This document shows, one piece after another, positions 41,434 to 56,060 of a stretch of 64,000 nt of DNA. Positions within the stretch are counted from its first letter, which is position 1, and every line of letters starts with the position of its first letter. Both the position numbers and the translations under genes were made by a program. A model generated the notes under the pieces. The model made no database searches. It was not told where the DNA came from and was given only the letters and a program-made list of their open reading frames with translations. The stretch is from Unio delphinus (Eukaryota; Mollusca; Bivalvia; Unionida; Unionidae): positions 9,747,001 through 9,811,000 of the forward strand of contig JAQISU010000115.1 of NCBI GenBank assembly GCA_029339505.1. Reading direction: 5' to 3'.

Positions 41434-43250
41434 TATAGTTTTCTTTGATGTATTATAATTATTTAATAACAATAATAAAACGAACACAAGTATACTAACT
41501 TTAACGAGCGAGTTTGTTTGGATGAGACGAATCGGTCAGTTCAAACCGCGAAGTAATCGTTTTGTCCGTTCGTCTGTAAGAAAAAGAAAAATAGTAATGT
41601 CACGACGATGTCTACAACGTGTGAAAAATGACTTCACAACCATTTTCTCCCAAACTACAATCTCGTATCTTGCAGTACAACATATCGACACATCCTTGCT
41701 GAGAAGCCTCATCTGGCAGTGAAAACCACATGCAATTCGCCCTGTCCGTTCGTACGTAATCGTCAAAAAACCGTCCATTTATATTTTTATAAGCATTCTA
41801 CGTCGAATGGATAATACTATAAATTAAAGCACAGAGGCGAAGCTATCCAACAGTATATAATATATGGAGGTATCATTTTAAATAAGTCTTCATTTGTCTG
41901 TCTGTGCGCCTAAACATACGTTTTCTGTATAGGTAAATAAGTCTTGCCATTCGTATACAACCACATATTTGGACAAATTTAATATCAATTCATGTTTTTC
42001 GGCAGTCTGTATCGACCTATTTCATTAAATATGTTTAAAAGCGCAAAGAAGTGCTATTGTTTTTTAAATATCGCTTTGATACCCCCCCATCTCCCTCCCT
42101 TCCTCCCCCCCCCCCCACATAAGATATGGAATAGAGTTATTTACTGCTCTGTTTTGTTACAGTTTGTTCATATGAATCTGTTACAGTTTGTTCATATGAA
42201 TCACATTAGTATTCATTTCATGAGAGATGTAAATCATAACTGATGTTTAATATTAAAATTAAATTCCATTATATATTGTAATAATTAAGTGCATCTAACT
42301 TTACTCTAGCTTGGAATGGATACAGATGGGAGATTATGCTAACAAGGCAACCTTCTTTCCTCCCTTATGGGAGTTAAGACAGCTAGGATAGTAGATTTCA
42401 CATTGATTACACAAAGTGACCATTACTCAAAGGCGTGATGTATGTTCCCTCATTACAATTATATTGAAAGGTCAGCAGCTTGGATATAGCCACAAAATAA
42501 AAGCAAACTCTGCCAACAATATACTGGGATCCTATCTATAAAGCGTATCACAAAGAAGTGTCGGATTGGCGGTTTAGTGTCCCATTGTTCAGAAAAGCAG
42601 TGGCTCATTTCAAACAATTTAGCCTTGCTGTTATGGTTTCACAACTTTGAATGATAACATATGACGCATAGAGTACAAGCTCTGCAACAGCATATAAAAT
42701 ATGTAGGTATCAGGTTAAATAGGTCTTAATTTGTCTGTCTTTGCGCCTATAAATGAGTTTTCCATATAGGAAGTAAAGTCTTACACTACGTATACAACCA
42801 CAAATTTGGAAAAATTTAATATCAATTTATATGTTTATCGCATTCTAAATCGATATATGCTATTATATGTATGTAACAATGCACACAAATAAATATTGTC
42901 TCCTCATTATCGCTGAGCTTAGCGACTTTACGGTTCGATATATTCATATGTACTTGTACCATTGTCTTGTTGTTTCCACGTAAATTGTGTCAATACTATA
43001 GATGTAAAGCATATAGACCAAGTTATCCAAGAGTATATAATAGGTGCAGGTATCATGTTAAGGAAGTTTTAATTTGTCTGTCCGTGCGGACAAATTTGAT
43101 ATAAATTTATATGCTTCTCGGCAGTCTAAATCAATCTATGGCACTATATTGAATAAAAACGCAAACTAAAAAGGTTGGTATTGTTTGCTAAATATGGCTT
43201 TCATACGCTACTTTAGGCGCTATGAGCCTCTATCCTTGCCTTGTTGATAT

Positions 43251-43451
43251 CAGAGGCGTAGCTAGAGTGTTTGGTGCCCGGGGACAATATTCATTCCCCC
43301 CCACCTCAACTCTGAAACCCATTATTTTCATCAATAAAATCACCATTACCCGTTACAATCTATTTCAAAGCCCATTTTGGCGCCCCCACTAGTATGGCAC
43401 CCGGGGACATATGTACCTCCCTCCCCCCCCCCCCCCAGCTACGCCTCTGGC
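43251..43451. mobile_element. MITE with GCGTAGCT ends
   Basis: Inverted ends CAGAGGCGTAGCTAG (43251) and CAGCTACGCCTCTG (43436-43449), with direct repeat TGATAT on both sides (43245-43250 and 43452-43457). C/G-rich, about 200 bp, no coding capacity. The ends resemble those of the block in the tandem unit. Confidence 0.75.
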
Positions 43452-46400
43452 TGATATGCTTCCACATATTTTTGGGATAAAACTGTATAAACGAAGCATA
43501 CAGTCCAAGATATCCAACAGTATTTACAAAGTGTAGGCATCATGTTAAATAAGTCTTTATTTGTTTGTCCGTGCGCCTATACATAAGTTTTCCTTACTAC
43601 TCAATAAATCTTACACTTCGTATACAATCAGAGTTTTACAAATTAGATATCAATGTATGCTTCTCAGCAGTCAAAATCGATCTATCTCATTAGATTTATG
43701 TACAACTGCAACAACAAAAAATAGTTGGTATTGTTTCCTCAATATTGCTTAGCTAAGCGAATTTACGGAAAGATATATTCATAATATACGATTGTACCCT
43801 TGTCATGTTGTGATGTTTCCACAAACATTAGCGATAAGACAATAGATATAGAGACAAAGCTATCTTGCCATATTTAATAGGTGTAGGTATTATGATACAA
43901 AAGTCTTCATTTGTCTGTCCGTGCGCCTCTAATAAGTTTCCTGTATATGTAAATAAATCTTACACTTCATAATACATACACAGATTTGGATACATTTTAT
44001 ATTAGTGTATGTGTTTCATGGCAGTCTAAATTGATTTATGCCATTATGTATGTATAATACGCAAAATAAATAAGTTGGTATTGCTGCTAAACATTGCTTT
44101 GATAATCTACTTTACGGGTTATGGACCTCTACCGTTGCACTGTTGACAATTCTTCCACATAGTTTGGTGACAAAACCATATATATGAAGCATAGAGTCCA
44201 AGTTATCTAATATGCAATGTACAGGTACCTTCCTAATAAACAGTCTTCTTTTGTCTGTTCGTGCGCCTATACAAACGTTTTACATATAGGTAAATAAGTT
44301 TTCCTATTATAATACAACCACATACTTGGATAAATTTGAAATCAATTTATGTGTTTGTCGGCAGTCTAAATCTATCAATGTCATTAGATTTGTATAAATG
44401 TGCAAATAAAAAAATTGGTAGTGTTTCCTCGATATGTTTTAACTAAGTCACCTTAGTGATCGATATATATTATTGATAAGTGCTTGAACCTTTTCGATGA
44501 TGTCATGCTTCAACGTAAACTGGTGATACTAATATAGATATAAAGACTAGAGACGAAGCTTTCCAAATATAATAGAATATACGTATGTATCATGTTTAAA
44601 AAAAATCTTAATTTGTCTCTCCGTTCGACTTTGCATAGCTTTTCCGCATAGGTAAACGAGTCTAACCATTCATGTAACACCAACGATTTTTACAACTTGA
44701 TATCAATTTATGTTTCCCTGCAGTCTTAGGTTATATCATAAAATTTTTATAAAAAAGCACAAAAAGGTTGTATTGCTTGCAACATATCGCCTTGATAAGA
44801 TACTAAAGTTACTTTGAACAGGTACCCTTGCCTTGTTGACATGCTTCCACATATTTTGGTGATAAAACCATAAATATGAATCATGGAGTTCAAGCTATCA
44901 AACAGTAAATAAATTGTGTAGGTGTCATGTTAAGTCTTGATTTGTCTGTCCGTGCGCCTATACATACGTTTTCCGTCTTGAAAAGAAAGTCTTACCGTTG
45001 GTACACAACCACAAATTTGATCTCAAGTTATCCGTTTATCAAAAGTGTAAATCGATCTATGCCATTAGATTTGCGTAAACATGCAAAATCAGAACGTTAT
45101 TATTGTTTCTAAATATTCCTAGCTAAGCGACGTTTCGGAAAGAAATATCCATGATATGCGCTAGTACCCTTGCCTTGATATATTTGCACGTAAATGGGTG
45201 AAACTACTATAGATATAATGCATAGTGACAAAGCTATCCAAGTGTATATAATAGGTGTAGGTATCAGTTTAAATATTTTGTGGGTACGTGAGCCTATACA
45301 CAAGTTTCGAATACAACCACATATTTGGAAATATTTTATATTAATTTATATGTTTGGGGGCATTTTAAAAAGATCTATCGCACCGAAATTGTGTGAAAAT
45401 GCCCCAATATTGCTTAGTTAAGCGACTTTACGGGTAAATTTTATTAATGTACGTGTACCCTTGCCTTGATGTCATGTTTCCACTAGATTGAGGATAATAT
45501 TTTAAATATACAGCATATAGATGAAACAATCTATCTTAACATAATATTTGTACGTATCATTGTAAACAAATGTTCATTCTTCTGTTAGTGATTATGTCTT
45601 ACCATTCGTATACAAGCACATATTTGGACACAGTTGATACCAATGTTTGTGTTTTATGACAGTCTAAATTGACCTATGCCATTAGATTTGTATAAAAGCA
45701 CAAACTCTAGAGGTTTGCTAAATATCGCTTTGAATAGCTACTGTAGAGGCTATGAGCATCTATCCCTGCCTTGTTGACAATCTTCCACACATTTCGATCC
45801 TTAAACAATACCTACGAAGTATTGAGTCCAAGCTACCTAACAGTGTATAAAATGTTAAGGTATCATGTTAAATAGGTCTTCATTCATCCGTCTATGCGCC
45901 TATACAAACAATTTCTGTACAGGTAAGAACGTCTTACAATTTTGTATAAACCACAGATTTGGACAAATTTAATATTAATTAATGTATTTTTCGGCAGTCT
46001 AAATCGATCTGTGTCATCAGATTTGCGAAAAGATGCAAAATAAAAAGGATGGCAAAGTATCCACAATATCGGTTATCTACGCAACGCGACTTTACCGATA
46101 GATATCATCATGATATATGCATGTACCCCTTCCTTGTTGTTTCCACGTAAATTAGTGATAATACTATAGAGGTAAACATAGAGAGCAAGTTATCCAATAG
46201 TTAATAAAATGTGTATGTATCATGTTAAATAAGTCAATATTGTTCTGTCCGTGCGCCATTACATAACTTTTCCGTATTGGAAAGAAAGTCTTACCATTCG
46301 TATACAAAAACAGATTTGGACAAATTTGTTATAAATTAATATGTTTATCGGCTCTCAAACTGGATCTGTGTCATTAGATTTTCGAAAAAAAGCAAAATAA

Positions 46401-46827
46401 AAAAAGATGGCAATGTATTCTCAATGTTGCTTATCTACGCGGCGCGAATTCATTTCATGTGGTTATACTGTTGCCTTGTTGTGGTGTTTCAACGTAAATT
46501 GGTGCTAACATTATAGATATATAAATCCTAGAGAACAAGCAATCCAACATTATATAATATGTGTTGTTATCATGTTAAATAAGTCATCATTTATCTGTAT
46601 ATGCGCATATACATAAGTTTTGCATATGGGTAAGTAAATATTACCATTTGGTTATAAGCACATATTTCGACAAATTGATATCAATTTATGTTTTTTCGGC
46701 AATCTGAATCAATTTATGGCATTAGATTTGTTTAACAATGCAAAATAAATCGTTGGTATTGTTTCCTCACTATCGCTTATCTAAGCGACTTTACGGATAG
46801 ATATAATCATGATATATGCATGTACCC

Positions 46828-46986
46828 AACGTTCCCTCTGCGCGCGCGGCAGCTGCTCAGGCATCCCCGCGCAGATGAATTGTCAATTTTTCCTAAATTC
46901 AACGTTAAAATTTGCTCGTCTCCGTATTGCTTGCGCAGTGCCGCGAACACTGCGCTCGCATCTACCATTCGCTTAGAGGGAACGTT
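46828..46986. mobile_element. MITE with AACGTTCCCTCT ends
   Basis: Perfect 12-bp inverted ends AACGTTCCCTCT and AGAGGGAACGTT. It is flanked by GCATGTACCC (46818-46827) and GCATGTACTC (46987-46996), an 8-10 bp target duplication in keeping with a hAT-type element. GC-rich (159 bp), inserted into a satellite copy whose empty form is visible near 46117. Confidence 0.85.
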
Positions 46987-47749
46987 GCATGTACTCCTTC
47001 CTTGTTATTTCCACGTAAATTAATGATAATTCTATAGATTTCAAGCATAGAGACCAAGTTATCCAACAGTATATAAATGGTATCATGTTAAAGAAGCCAA
47101 TATTTGTCTGTCCGTGCGCCTATACACAAGTTTTTCGTATTGAAAAGAAAGCCTTACGATTCGTGTACAACCACAGATTTGTACAATTTTGATATCAATG
47201 TATCTTTTTCTCGGCAGTGTAAATCGATCCATGCCATTATATTTGTGCAAAAAGACAAAATCAGAACGTTAGTATTGTTTGTTAATATTGCTTAGCTAAG
47301 CGACTTTTCCGAAAGAAATATCCATGATATATACTAGTACCCTTGCCTTTTTGAGATTTTTGCACGTAAACGGGTACTACTATAGATATTAAGCATAAAT
47401 ATTAACAAAAGGTATTGTTTGCTCTAAGCGATATTTACGATATATATTTTCATGATATGTGCTTGTACCGTTACATTGTTTTGATGTTTCCACGTAAATT
47501 GGTAATATTACTAATGATATAAAGCTTTGTAACATAGCTGTCCAAGAGTAAATAATAGGTGTAGGAATCAGGTTAAATAAGTCATTTATGAATAAATATA
47601 TTTTATTTATGTGCTTATATCCTTGCCTTGATGTGATGTTTCCACGTAAATTGGTGATAATATAATGGATATTCAGTACAGAGACGAAGCAATCCATCTG
47701 TACATAATATGTGTAGGTATTATGTTGAATAATAATATCTTACCTTTTG

Positions 47750-48350
47750 TATACAAGCAAAACGTTTCTTTTCATGGCAGTCTATTTTGACTTATGCCAT
47801 TAGATTTGTATTTAAACACAAACTAAAAGGTGATGACCATCCATCTAGAAGCAGTAGTGATACCATTTTAAGATGGCCACTGTGGCAACCATATTGGACA
47901 TCAGATCAGCACCACTCTCATCCAGTACCAACCAGACAAAAAAAGTCTTTTCGCAAGAGTTGCAATAACAAGATTTTCAGGATGACTGCCATTGTTAGCC
48001 ATATTAGGCATCATATTGACACGATTTTTAATCAGGACCAACTAGACAGCATACGTTTCTTCTTTTATAGTGAAAGTCATATGATGATATAACAATCCAT
48101 CTAAGAACAGTATAAATAAGATGACAGCTATGGTGGCCATTTTGGATGTCAGATCAGAACCATTTTCATTTTGAAGGCACTAGACATGATAATAAGTCTT
48201 TTAGTGAAAACTTCATGTTGATATTTCCATCCATGTAGAAGCAGTAATGATAACAAGATTTTCAAGATATTCACTGTGGCAGCCGTATTGGATGTCAGGT
48301 AGATACAATTTTAAGATAATTTTGAGTTGTTCAATTGCTGATAAACACCT
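47750..48350. repeat. Diverged ~150-200 bp direct repeats
   Basis: CCATC(T/C)ATGTAGAAGCAGTAATGATA...TTCA(A/G)GAT...CACTGTGGCAGCC(A/G)TATTGGATGTCAG recurs three times with heavy divergence. Short open frames through it are not conserved between copies. Confidence 0.5.
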
Positions 48351-48639
48351 TGTGGTTGTTACTTGAAAAACAATCAAGGTTCACTGGAGATCATGTCTGA
48401 AAACACAAGTTCATGAAAAATTGTTTTGAATCATATCATCTCAAAATTATACTGCCAATACAAATTATTTTGACAAACAATTTTTGGTGTCATAAAACAA
48501 TCAACCTCCAAAGACAGAAAATAATGTATATGGTTTTAATGATCTGACAGGAATCGACACTGACAAACAATCTAGTTAAAAAGTACATGGTGTATGGATC
48601 AAACATATCAATATTTATCCTTGCACAGATGAAAGCAAA

Positions 48640-48880
48640 GATATTTGTTAAGTCCACGAGAATATCTTTCATGCCCCTTTTATCTCCTGCTTTGTGTCTG
48701 TATGGTATTTAAAGGATTGTTAAAATATGATGGCCAAAATAACTGCATGAGATAATTATGGACGCCTCATGTCCAATGACTGACATATTCAGTTGGCAAA
48801 TAGTCATTTGAACTCATTTGTTGGTCAAGTTTAGCAAACATTGTCAGTTGAGGACCATCTATGTATGTGTGTATGCCATA
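48640..48880. repeat. Dispersed duplicate, copy 1
   Basis: Matches 52210-52440: TCTGCTTTGTGTCTGTATGG, then GACTGACATATTCAGTTGGCAAATAGTCATTTGAAC. Direct orientation, about 3.6 kb apart. Confidence 0.8.
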
Positions 48881-49649
48881 TCTGAAAGATATTTTTTACT
48901 GGTAGATAGGTATACCTGCAAAATATGCTAGATTATAAACAGACCGACAGGTAGATAAATATAAATTATTTTTTATATACATGTATATCTAAGTGTTGGA
49001 AGAATTAGTAAACATTGTACCCTTTGACCTCTATAAACCTGATATGTTCCATCTCTATTCAGCATGAAAACTTTATCAATGACATCTCAGGACAAATTGT
49101 AGTACATCATGTGTCCTGTCTTTAGCATAATATTGGTTGCTATGTTGATACAATACAGTATGTATTGTTAAAATAGATCACTTTTCCTGATGGGCTGGGG
49201 TTTGAGGGCGGTGTTTGACCAACAAATACTGCCCTGTGAAATAAATGCGTACTAATTATTAAAAATAACTGTTTAGATGCTCACGATTTCAAAGTTTACT
49301 CTATGCCACCAAAGTCAAAATGGACAATAATAACACGTGCTTAAATTTATGGTTCTGCTCTGCTTATTATATACTGCTGAAACTGGGACTGGTATATGGT
49401 AAATTTGCGTGCATTTACAACAGGTTCATTGGAGAAAATGATGACATACCTCAATGCTACTTTCATTTACTGTGACTAAAATTTCTTAATATGTTGCATG
49501 AGACACACAAAGAGGCTGCAGAACGAAGACAGTTGATCGAAATGGCTGCTCCCACGTCGACGTGAAATGAAGTTGAAATAGTCCAAAGTACACTATTGGT
49601 AACTTTAGCAGTTTCAATAACTGCTATAGGGAAAATGAAATTTGACAGA

Positions 49650-50700
49650 GTAGACAGTGCTCATCGTTATGTGTTCATCTCACACATTATCAAACCTATG
49701 CAAGAGTTTAATTATATATCCCAAGTCTGATCAAAATCAGATCAGAAATATGATATCCAGAATGGGATCAAGTTAAGCCAAACAGGTGCAAGATAACCTT
49801 ACTAATATGTGTTGATCTCATTCACTATCAAATCCATCTGAGATCTGGATGATATATGCATTTATTTAAAATCATATCAGAAATCTGGCCTCCAGTGGAT
49901 ACAAGGTCAGCCAATCAGATGCAAAGGATTATCTTACTAATGTGTGGATTATATCCATTACCAAATTTATTCATGATCTTAAATATTTAATCAGAAATAC
50001 GACTTCCAGAGAGGTTAAAAGATCAGACAATTTGATACAAACTCATTGTTAATTTGAACTTGACCTTTAATGACATGCACTCCACCCCCCACAATAATGA
50101 ACATGAAACAGCAGCAACATTTTTAAGAGTAGTATTTTAAATGTTTAGATGGTTAAAAGGATGACCTGGAAATATTTAAAATGTAGGACCTTTACCTCTG
50201 GGCCAACACCATAGTTTCCTTCTTACTGACCCTATGCCTACTTGTTTACACTCCACAACAATATTACTGGATCTGTCACTGTTGACCAACATCTTGATGA
50301 TTCAAGCATATATTCCAAACGTGGTCAAAGTTGGATTAGAAATGTGGCCTTCAGAGTGGTAACAATCTAAGACAATCAAATGAAAGATTATCTGATTAAT
50401 ATGTGTAAGTCTTGTTCTTCCATCCAAGATCTTAATGATATAAGCCCCTATTGCAATTCAGATTAAAATCAGATAATACAATATGGCTTCCACTCAAATT
50501 CAAGTTCTCCTTATTAGCATGCATAGATCTTGGTCATTATCAAACTTGTCAGAGATTTTTATCGAATAAGGATATATTCCAAATCATATCAAAATGTATG
50601 GCTTCCAAAGTGGTAACAAGTTTAGCCAACCAAGTGCAAGATCAACACATTAATATCCATGTCTCTTACTAATTCTTGAATTTTAAGAGATTTTGATGAT
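49650..50700. repeat. Diverged ~120-150 bp tandem repeat
   Basis: Phrases such as ATCAGAAATATGGCTTCCAGAGTGGTAACAAG, CAAATGCAAGATTATCTTACTAATATGTG and CATTATCAAATCCATCTGAGATCTTGATGATAT recur about six times. The phrasing is like repeats I associate with mollusc genomes. Non-coding. Confidence 0.6.
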
Positions 50701-52200
50701 ATAAAGCTCTATTCCATGTTTGACATAATTAGATCAGAATATGGACTACTGGATGGCAAGAAGCGATTGTTGACAGGCGGATGCAGAGCCTTACAATGTC
50801 ATACTTGCAATATTTCCAGATGGTTCCTGAGACTGAAAAAGGTGTTTTTACGTCCAGAAAAGAAAAAGAAAAAAAAAGGGGGGGGGGTCAGTGAGGCAGT
50901 GCATTCACCACCACCTCAAAGCTAGATCGTCCAATTCAGAATAAGCTCTTTTCATATAATCCTACAGAACTTGTAAATTCAAACTCAAATACAAGAAAAT
51001 AACAAGTTTTCTTTAAAGCATTTAATACATTTACAAACAAAATATAGTTGGTTAGCTTTGCATTGTCAAATATCATCACCAAACAAACACAAGTGTACAC
51101 ACTCACAGAATCACAACCACACAGACATTTTAAAAAAGTCACAAGGTTTCTGTCTTTAAAATCTATCAAACATTGCAACAGTCTTAATTAAATGCAGTCT
51201 TTCCTGCTATCAGTAGTTCAGTTGGAGGTTTTAAAATATAAGTGCCATTTGTGTTTGTGTTTGCACTCCTTTATGACTGGATGGTACTGTTGTTCAACAC
51301 TGCTGGATTCTCTGAGTGAATTCCGGTCAGAACTGAGTTGTTTATTCCGACCATAATACTGGCATTATTGTAACTGTATTTAATGCAGTGTGACCACATG
51401 ATATGCTGGTTCTGTGAAAAAAGAAAATAAATTGCATTAGGGACTGAATCTATTGTTTCAAGATTCCTTGTAATTTTATTGATCCTAACCAACTCTATTA
51501 TCTGTTAAATGATGATATAAAACAGGATCATGGCTGCTAATTACAATACTGGTCTCTTGTGTAATTATGTCTTCACTGACAACCAATCACACTTGTGTTA
51601 AATGAATCAAGCAATTAAAAAAACACAATCATAAATACCCTTCCAATACATTTTGATATCCACAAAATATAATTAAACATAATACATCTACTGAAATCTT
51701 TCTGACAGTGTTATGCATTCACTATCATACACAGACACTATGCTCCATCTCACTTTTACACAGAGACTCTGTCACGTACTGACCTGCACAAAAAAGCAGT
51801 CAAAACAAAGAGAATGGCACATCCTCCATAGCCACTATCACATAATTACTTATTAGTAAGCTCATGATTACTTTCAATATTTCTTGCTAAGTAAGTAAAA
51901 TTATTCCCTGAGAAAATGTTGTACCTATTCATGACTGATTAAAATAAAATTTGACTTTTCAATTTTTATAAGCACACTGAGACTGTTAGAGGAAACTATA
52001 AAAAATTTCATAAAAGTAACATAAGTTCATAAAAAATTGTTTTGTAACATATCTAGAAATTGAACTGCATTAAAAAATTATTTTGAAAAACAATGTCTTT
52101 CTTAACGATCTGATAGATACTGACACAGCCACACAATATGGATCAGATGTAATGACAATATTTATCCTTGCACAATTGTTAAAGTATTGATATTTGGTTA
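50700..52200. other. AT-rich stretch, no gene seen
   Basis: Contains an A/G-rich then poly-G patch near 50860-50890. Open frames are short and featureless. Confidence 0.4.
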
Positions 52201-52209
52201 ATGAAAAGT

Positions 52210-52440
52210 CTTTCTTACCTCTTTTATCTTCTGCTTTGTGTCTGTATGGTGTAATTGTTGTTTAAACAATTATTAAAATATGATGACCAAATAACTGCAT
52301 GGTATATATTATGGACATGTCATGTCCGATGACTGACATATTCAGTTGGCAAATAGTCATTTGAACGCATTTGTTGATCAAGTTTAGCAAGCATTGCTAT
52401 TTGAGGACCTTTTGTATATGTATGTCTGCAATGTCTGAAA
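52210..52440. repeat. Dispersed duplicate, copy 2
   Basis: Second copy of the segment at 48640-48880. Confidence 0.8.
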
Positions 52441-52809
52441 GATTGTTTTATGGTAGTAGAAATATAAGCAAAATATGATAGATTAGAAACAGACAAACTG
52501 GTAGATAAAAAGCAATTTTAAAACAATAGACTAAGTTTTCATATTATTGAACATACTTTATTATATATTGTTATCAATATTTTATATTACATGAATTAAC
52601 ATACATAATTTGGAAATCACATAATATAGTATTATTAATATAATCGACCAAAGTACCAGAGATGCTGTTTCAGTAGGATAACATTGTCACAGGGATGAAT
52701 TGCACAAAGGGAAGAATTTCTCAGGAATGAACTATCTGGGGACAAATTAGCTGAGGATGAGTTGTTCTTGAACACTTATCATATTCATTAAAAAACTTGC
52801 CAAAATTTA

Positions 52810-53250
52810 TGGACATACATGACAATTAATTTTACTATATGTTCTCTACATATATTTCTCAATACTGACCTTTCAACTGTGATATTCAATAAAAATCATA
52901 TGTTAATCTAAAATATACCCAAAGATGACTTCACGGTGAAGTTCTTGTCAAGGGTTCACCGGCATTTTTTTTTTGAGTGGCGTCACTGTAAACAGAACAG
53001 CATGTAAACAGAATACAGATTTCACTTCCGGCACATCACCAAGACCATATTACTCAATGTGCACTCTTGCCAAAATACACACAGATAACCACTCTCTGAG
53101 CTCATATTCTCAATAATAAACAATTACCTTTAAATCCCTACCAAAAATGCATCAATATAACTCTTCTATAACCACCAAAAAACAGAGAGGAAAAATGTTC
53201 TAAAAATAGACTAGAACTACATCCGTGGGTACTTTAATAACTGGAAATAA
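52810..53250. repeat. Direct duplicate segment, copy 1
   Basis: Matches 56060-56500: GGTGAAGTTCTTGTCAAGGGTTCAC, AACAGAACAGCATGTA, ATTTCACTTCCGG and CATATTCTCAA.AATAAACAATTACC. About 3.25 kb apart. Confidence 0.85.
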
Positions 53251-56060
53251 TGATTGTGATGTTATTCCTGACAGGCCCAACCTTTTGGGGCAAAGTTAGT
53301 AAAACTTTTATATTATCATGCCAAATCTATTTGAACATTATACATAAAGTCTTTTTGAATTTCCTTGCAAACAAGACATGTGACAACTATTGGAAAGTGT
53401 GTAGTGCTGGTGTTTCACAAGGTGCATGTGTTGATCCAAATGCTCTAGAGAAACCAAAAACTAAATTTGCTATATCTTCCTTAATTAAAGGACTTTTTTT
53501 AATGCAGTTAAAACCCAATCGTACTACAAGATAAGACCTGTCTAAAAAATGTTTGAAGTTTAAAAATATTGATCAAATAAAATTGCAATGCAAATTTTAA
53601 AAATATTTAAATTTATACACAAAATTGTATTGCAAAATTAAATTTTCATAAAAGTTTGAAAACATAGTTTGAGAAATTATAGACAGAAAAGTTGACCAAT
53701 CAATGGTATTTAAAATGATTGGTAGTTTGGGTCCGTATAACTGAAAACATTTTTCAGAGGGGTAGTGAAGTCATGAACATGGCTCATAGTGATTTTGGCA
53801 ACAAACCTAAATAAGCCTGTCTAGGTGCATATAGGTGTACACACTAAAGAAGCAATGACTGGTGTTATGTTCCATATTTATTGTGTCAGATATTTTGGCA
53901 GTTATTTGTATAACTAATAGCGCACTCAAATTTAAAGTTCTGATGGGATTACTAACATGTTTTAATTTGTATAGCAAAATTGCATTACATTTCAGTGTCG
54001 ATAACTACAAAAAGCAACAATGGGATAGGAAAATACAGTTTCTAGGTAGGCTTTACCTTACTGAACAATGGTGCTAATCTCTCTCGAAGACCTAAGCCAC
54101 GTCTTCGAGGTGTTATATATTAGTGTGGTGATATGAACTAATCATGGTCACCAATGGCAGTACACTGCATATGTCCTAATGAAACATTGCTATCACCACC
54201 AGACTGCTGGAGAGCTTCCAAGCTGATCCAACTATAATACCTTGGTTCAGATACCAGGCTAGACCTGAAATGATATAACATGTTTCACTTAGGTCTAGAA
54301 ATCAGTAAGCTGAAAGTAAATGAGGTTAAAATGTGTTAGATATAGTGATTTTCAAATAACATTCAGGTTGTAAGCATGGGAAAGAAATATTAAACGTGAC
54401 ATAGTGACACTCAGAAATGTAAAGAAATAGCCATGTATTAAAGTAATAAATTCATCATAAAGGTATATGAGGTTTCTAGAAGCATATCTGGTCATTTACA
54501 GGTTAAATAACTAATCAAGTAGACTATGCATCATACAATTTAAAGAAATGTTGGGATGATGAGGTTTGATCATTGGTGTAAACTAAGTACACGTACATAT
54601 CAGTATACAGGAAAGTCAAGCGACAATGTTGTGAAATAAAATATATTACTATAAGCAATCTTATTCATGAGGGAAATACTAATTCTGGATATTGCAAGAG
54701 AATACAGCCAAATGTGGCCACACATATCAACTACAGGTACCAATACATCCTATATCATAAACTAAATGTGAAATTCTGATCCCCAAAAGTTGTAAACAAG
54801 AATGGAAATTTGCATATGTGGGACATATACAATGTACTTGTTATGATCAAATGTGCAAACATAATTCAAATGATCTGTTTGACAATTTACAGTGTATTTT
54901 AAGAGTGATTGTTACCAATTATTAAGCTCAATGGTTAAATGGAATCAGATATCAGCTGATACTACAATACTGCACACTGTCCAAGTACTAAATTGAAATA
55001 TGTTACCATACATAGGCATATTCATGAAGAAAAAAAACACATTTTGGGATATTTTAGATCATACAGCTGGAAACGTGACTTACAGATTCACTATAGGTAC
55101 AATATCAGCCTATATGATATACTGAATGTTAACTTTGGATCTCAAACATTCTAAAATGTGTGCGTATTTGTTTATGTGGGTTATGTAACCATGTTAAGAT
55201 CAGTTGTACAGTTAAAATCTAATTATCTCTTTGAATATATCTTATGCAATCTTTACAGTGTAAGTTAGCAAATATTATTAGTAATTAATAATGCATAAAT
55301 TAAGATGAAACATTAGAATTACCATAACATCATAGAGGCTACAATGCTGCACTTCACTAATCAATCTCTGAACCAAATTGAACAATAATAGTGAATGCAT
55401 TTTGTGTTCAACTTACCAGTACATCATTCTGCTGTTTTCTTACATCCAAGGGTAAATATACATGAGGAAAGAATATTTTATCCCTTCTACCTGCATTTCA
55501 TTCTTAGACAGTTTAAAATGATTTAGTAGAGAACTTGAGTAGGTTCCAGTATAAAGTTTTCATCACTGTCCCTGTAACTATGTTTGTTAACAATTACTAA
55601 AGGCTATACAAGCAGATATGTGTTACTCAGGAAGTCACTCCATCATAAACACAAAAATAGTTTGAATGAGCAGTACAAAATAGAATTTTGTCTTCACATA
55701 TTTTAAATGATGGTCTCATTTTAACTTACAAAGATATTTTATCTGAGAAAATTTGACAAATATCCAACATTGGTGCTTGTATATGGTGTAGGAGTTTAAA
55801 CATGCAAGTATAATTTAATATAATTTCCAGAAAATAATATCTATGCGCATTTTAAGGGGCAAATGTTAATTTTTTAAAAAATATTTTTCAAATTTCATTT
55901 AAATTTTTAAAAATTAAATTAATTTTTTATTTTTATTTTTATTTTTCCGAAGTCATTATATATATATATTATATAACACATTCCAATTTCATGTGTCTAT
56001 CATTAACAATAACATTTTTATAGCAATTTAAAGTTAAATAATGACTGCCCTGACAGGACA
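53250..56060. other. AT-rich stretch, no gene supported
   Basis: A 94-codon frame at 53250-53534 and a 71-codon frame at 53862-54077 have no recognisable domain, conserved copy or splice context. Poly-T/A-rich tracts lie near 55870-55980. Confidence 0.4.

Larger units (their letters stand above)
41870..47750. repeat. Diverged ~345 bp satellite array
   Basis: The phrase GTCTGTCCGTGCGCCTATACATAAG recurs, diverged, near 41900, 42740, 43070, 43565, 43915, 44260, 44625, 44950, 45890, 46250, 46600 and 47110. It is followed each time by ACAACCACATATTTGGACAAATTT, GGCAGTCTAAATCGATCTATG, and CCTTGCCTTGTTG...TTTCCACGTAAATTGGTGATAA. Modal spacing is about 345 bp; irregular gaps reflect deletions and two MITE insertions. 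Copies are old and much less alike than those of the 6.1 kb array. No gene. Confidence 0.85.

Noticed and set aside
53250..53534. 94-codon frame with several cysteines
   Set aside because: No recognisable domain, no splice or promoter context, and typical of chance frames in this AT-rich region.
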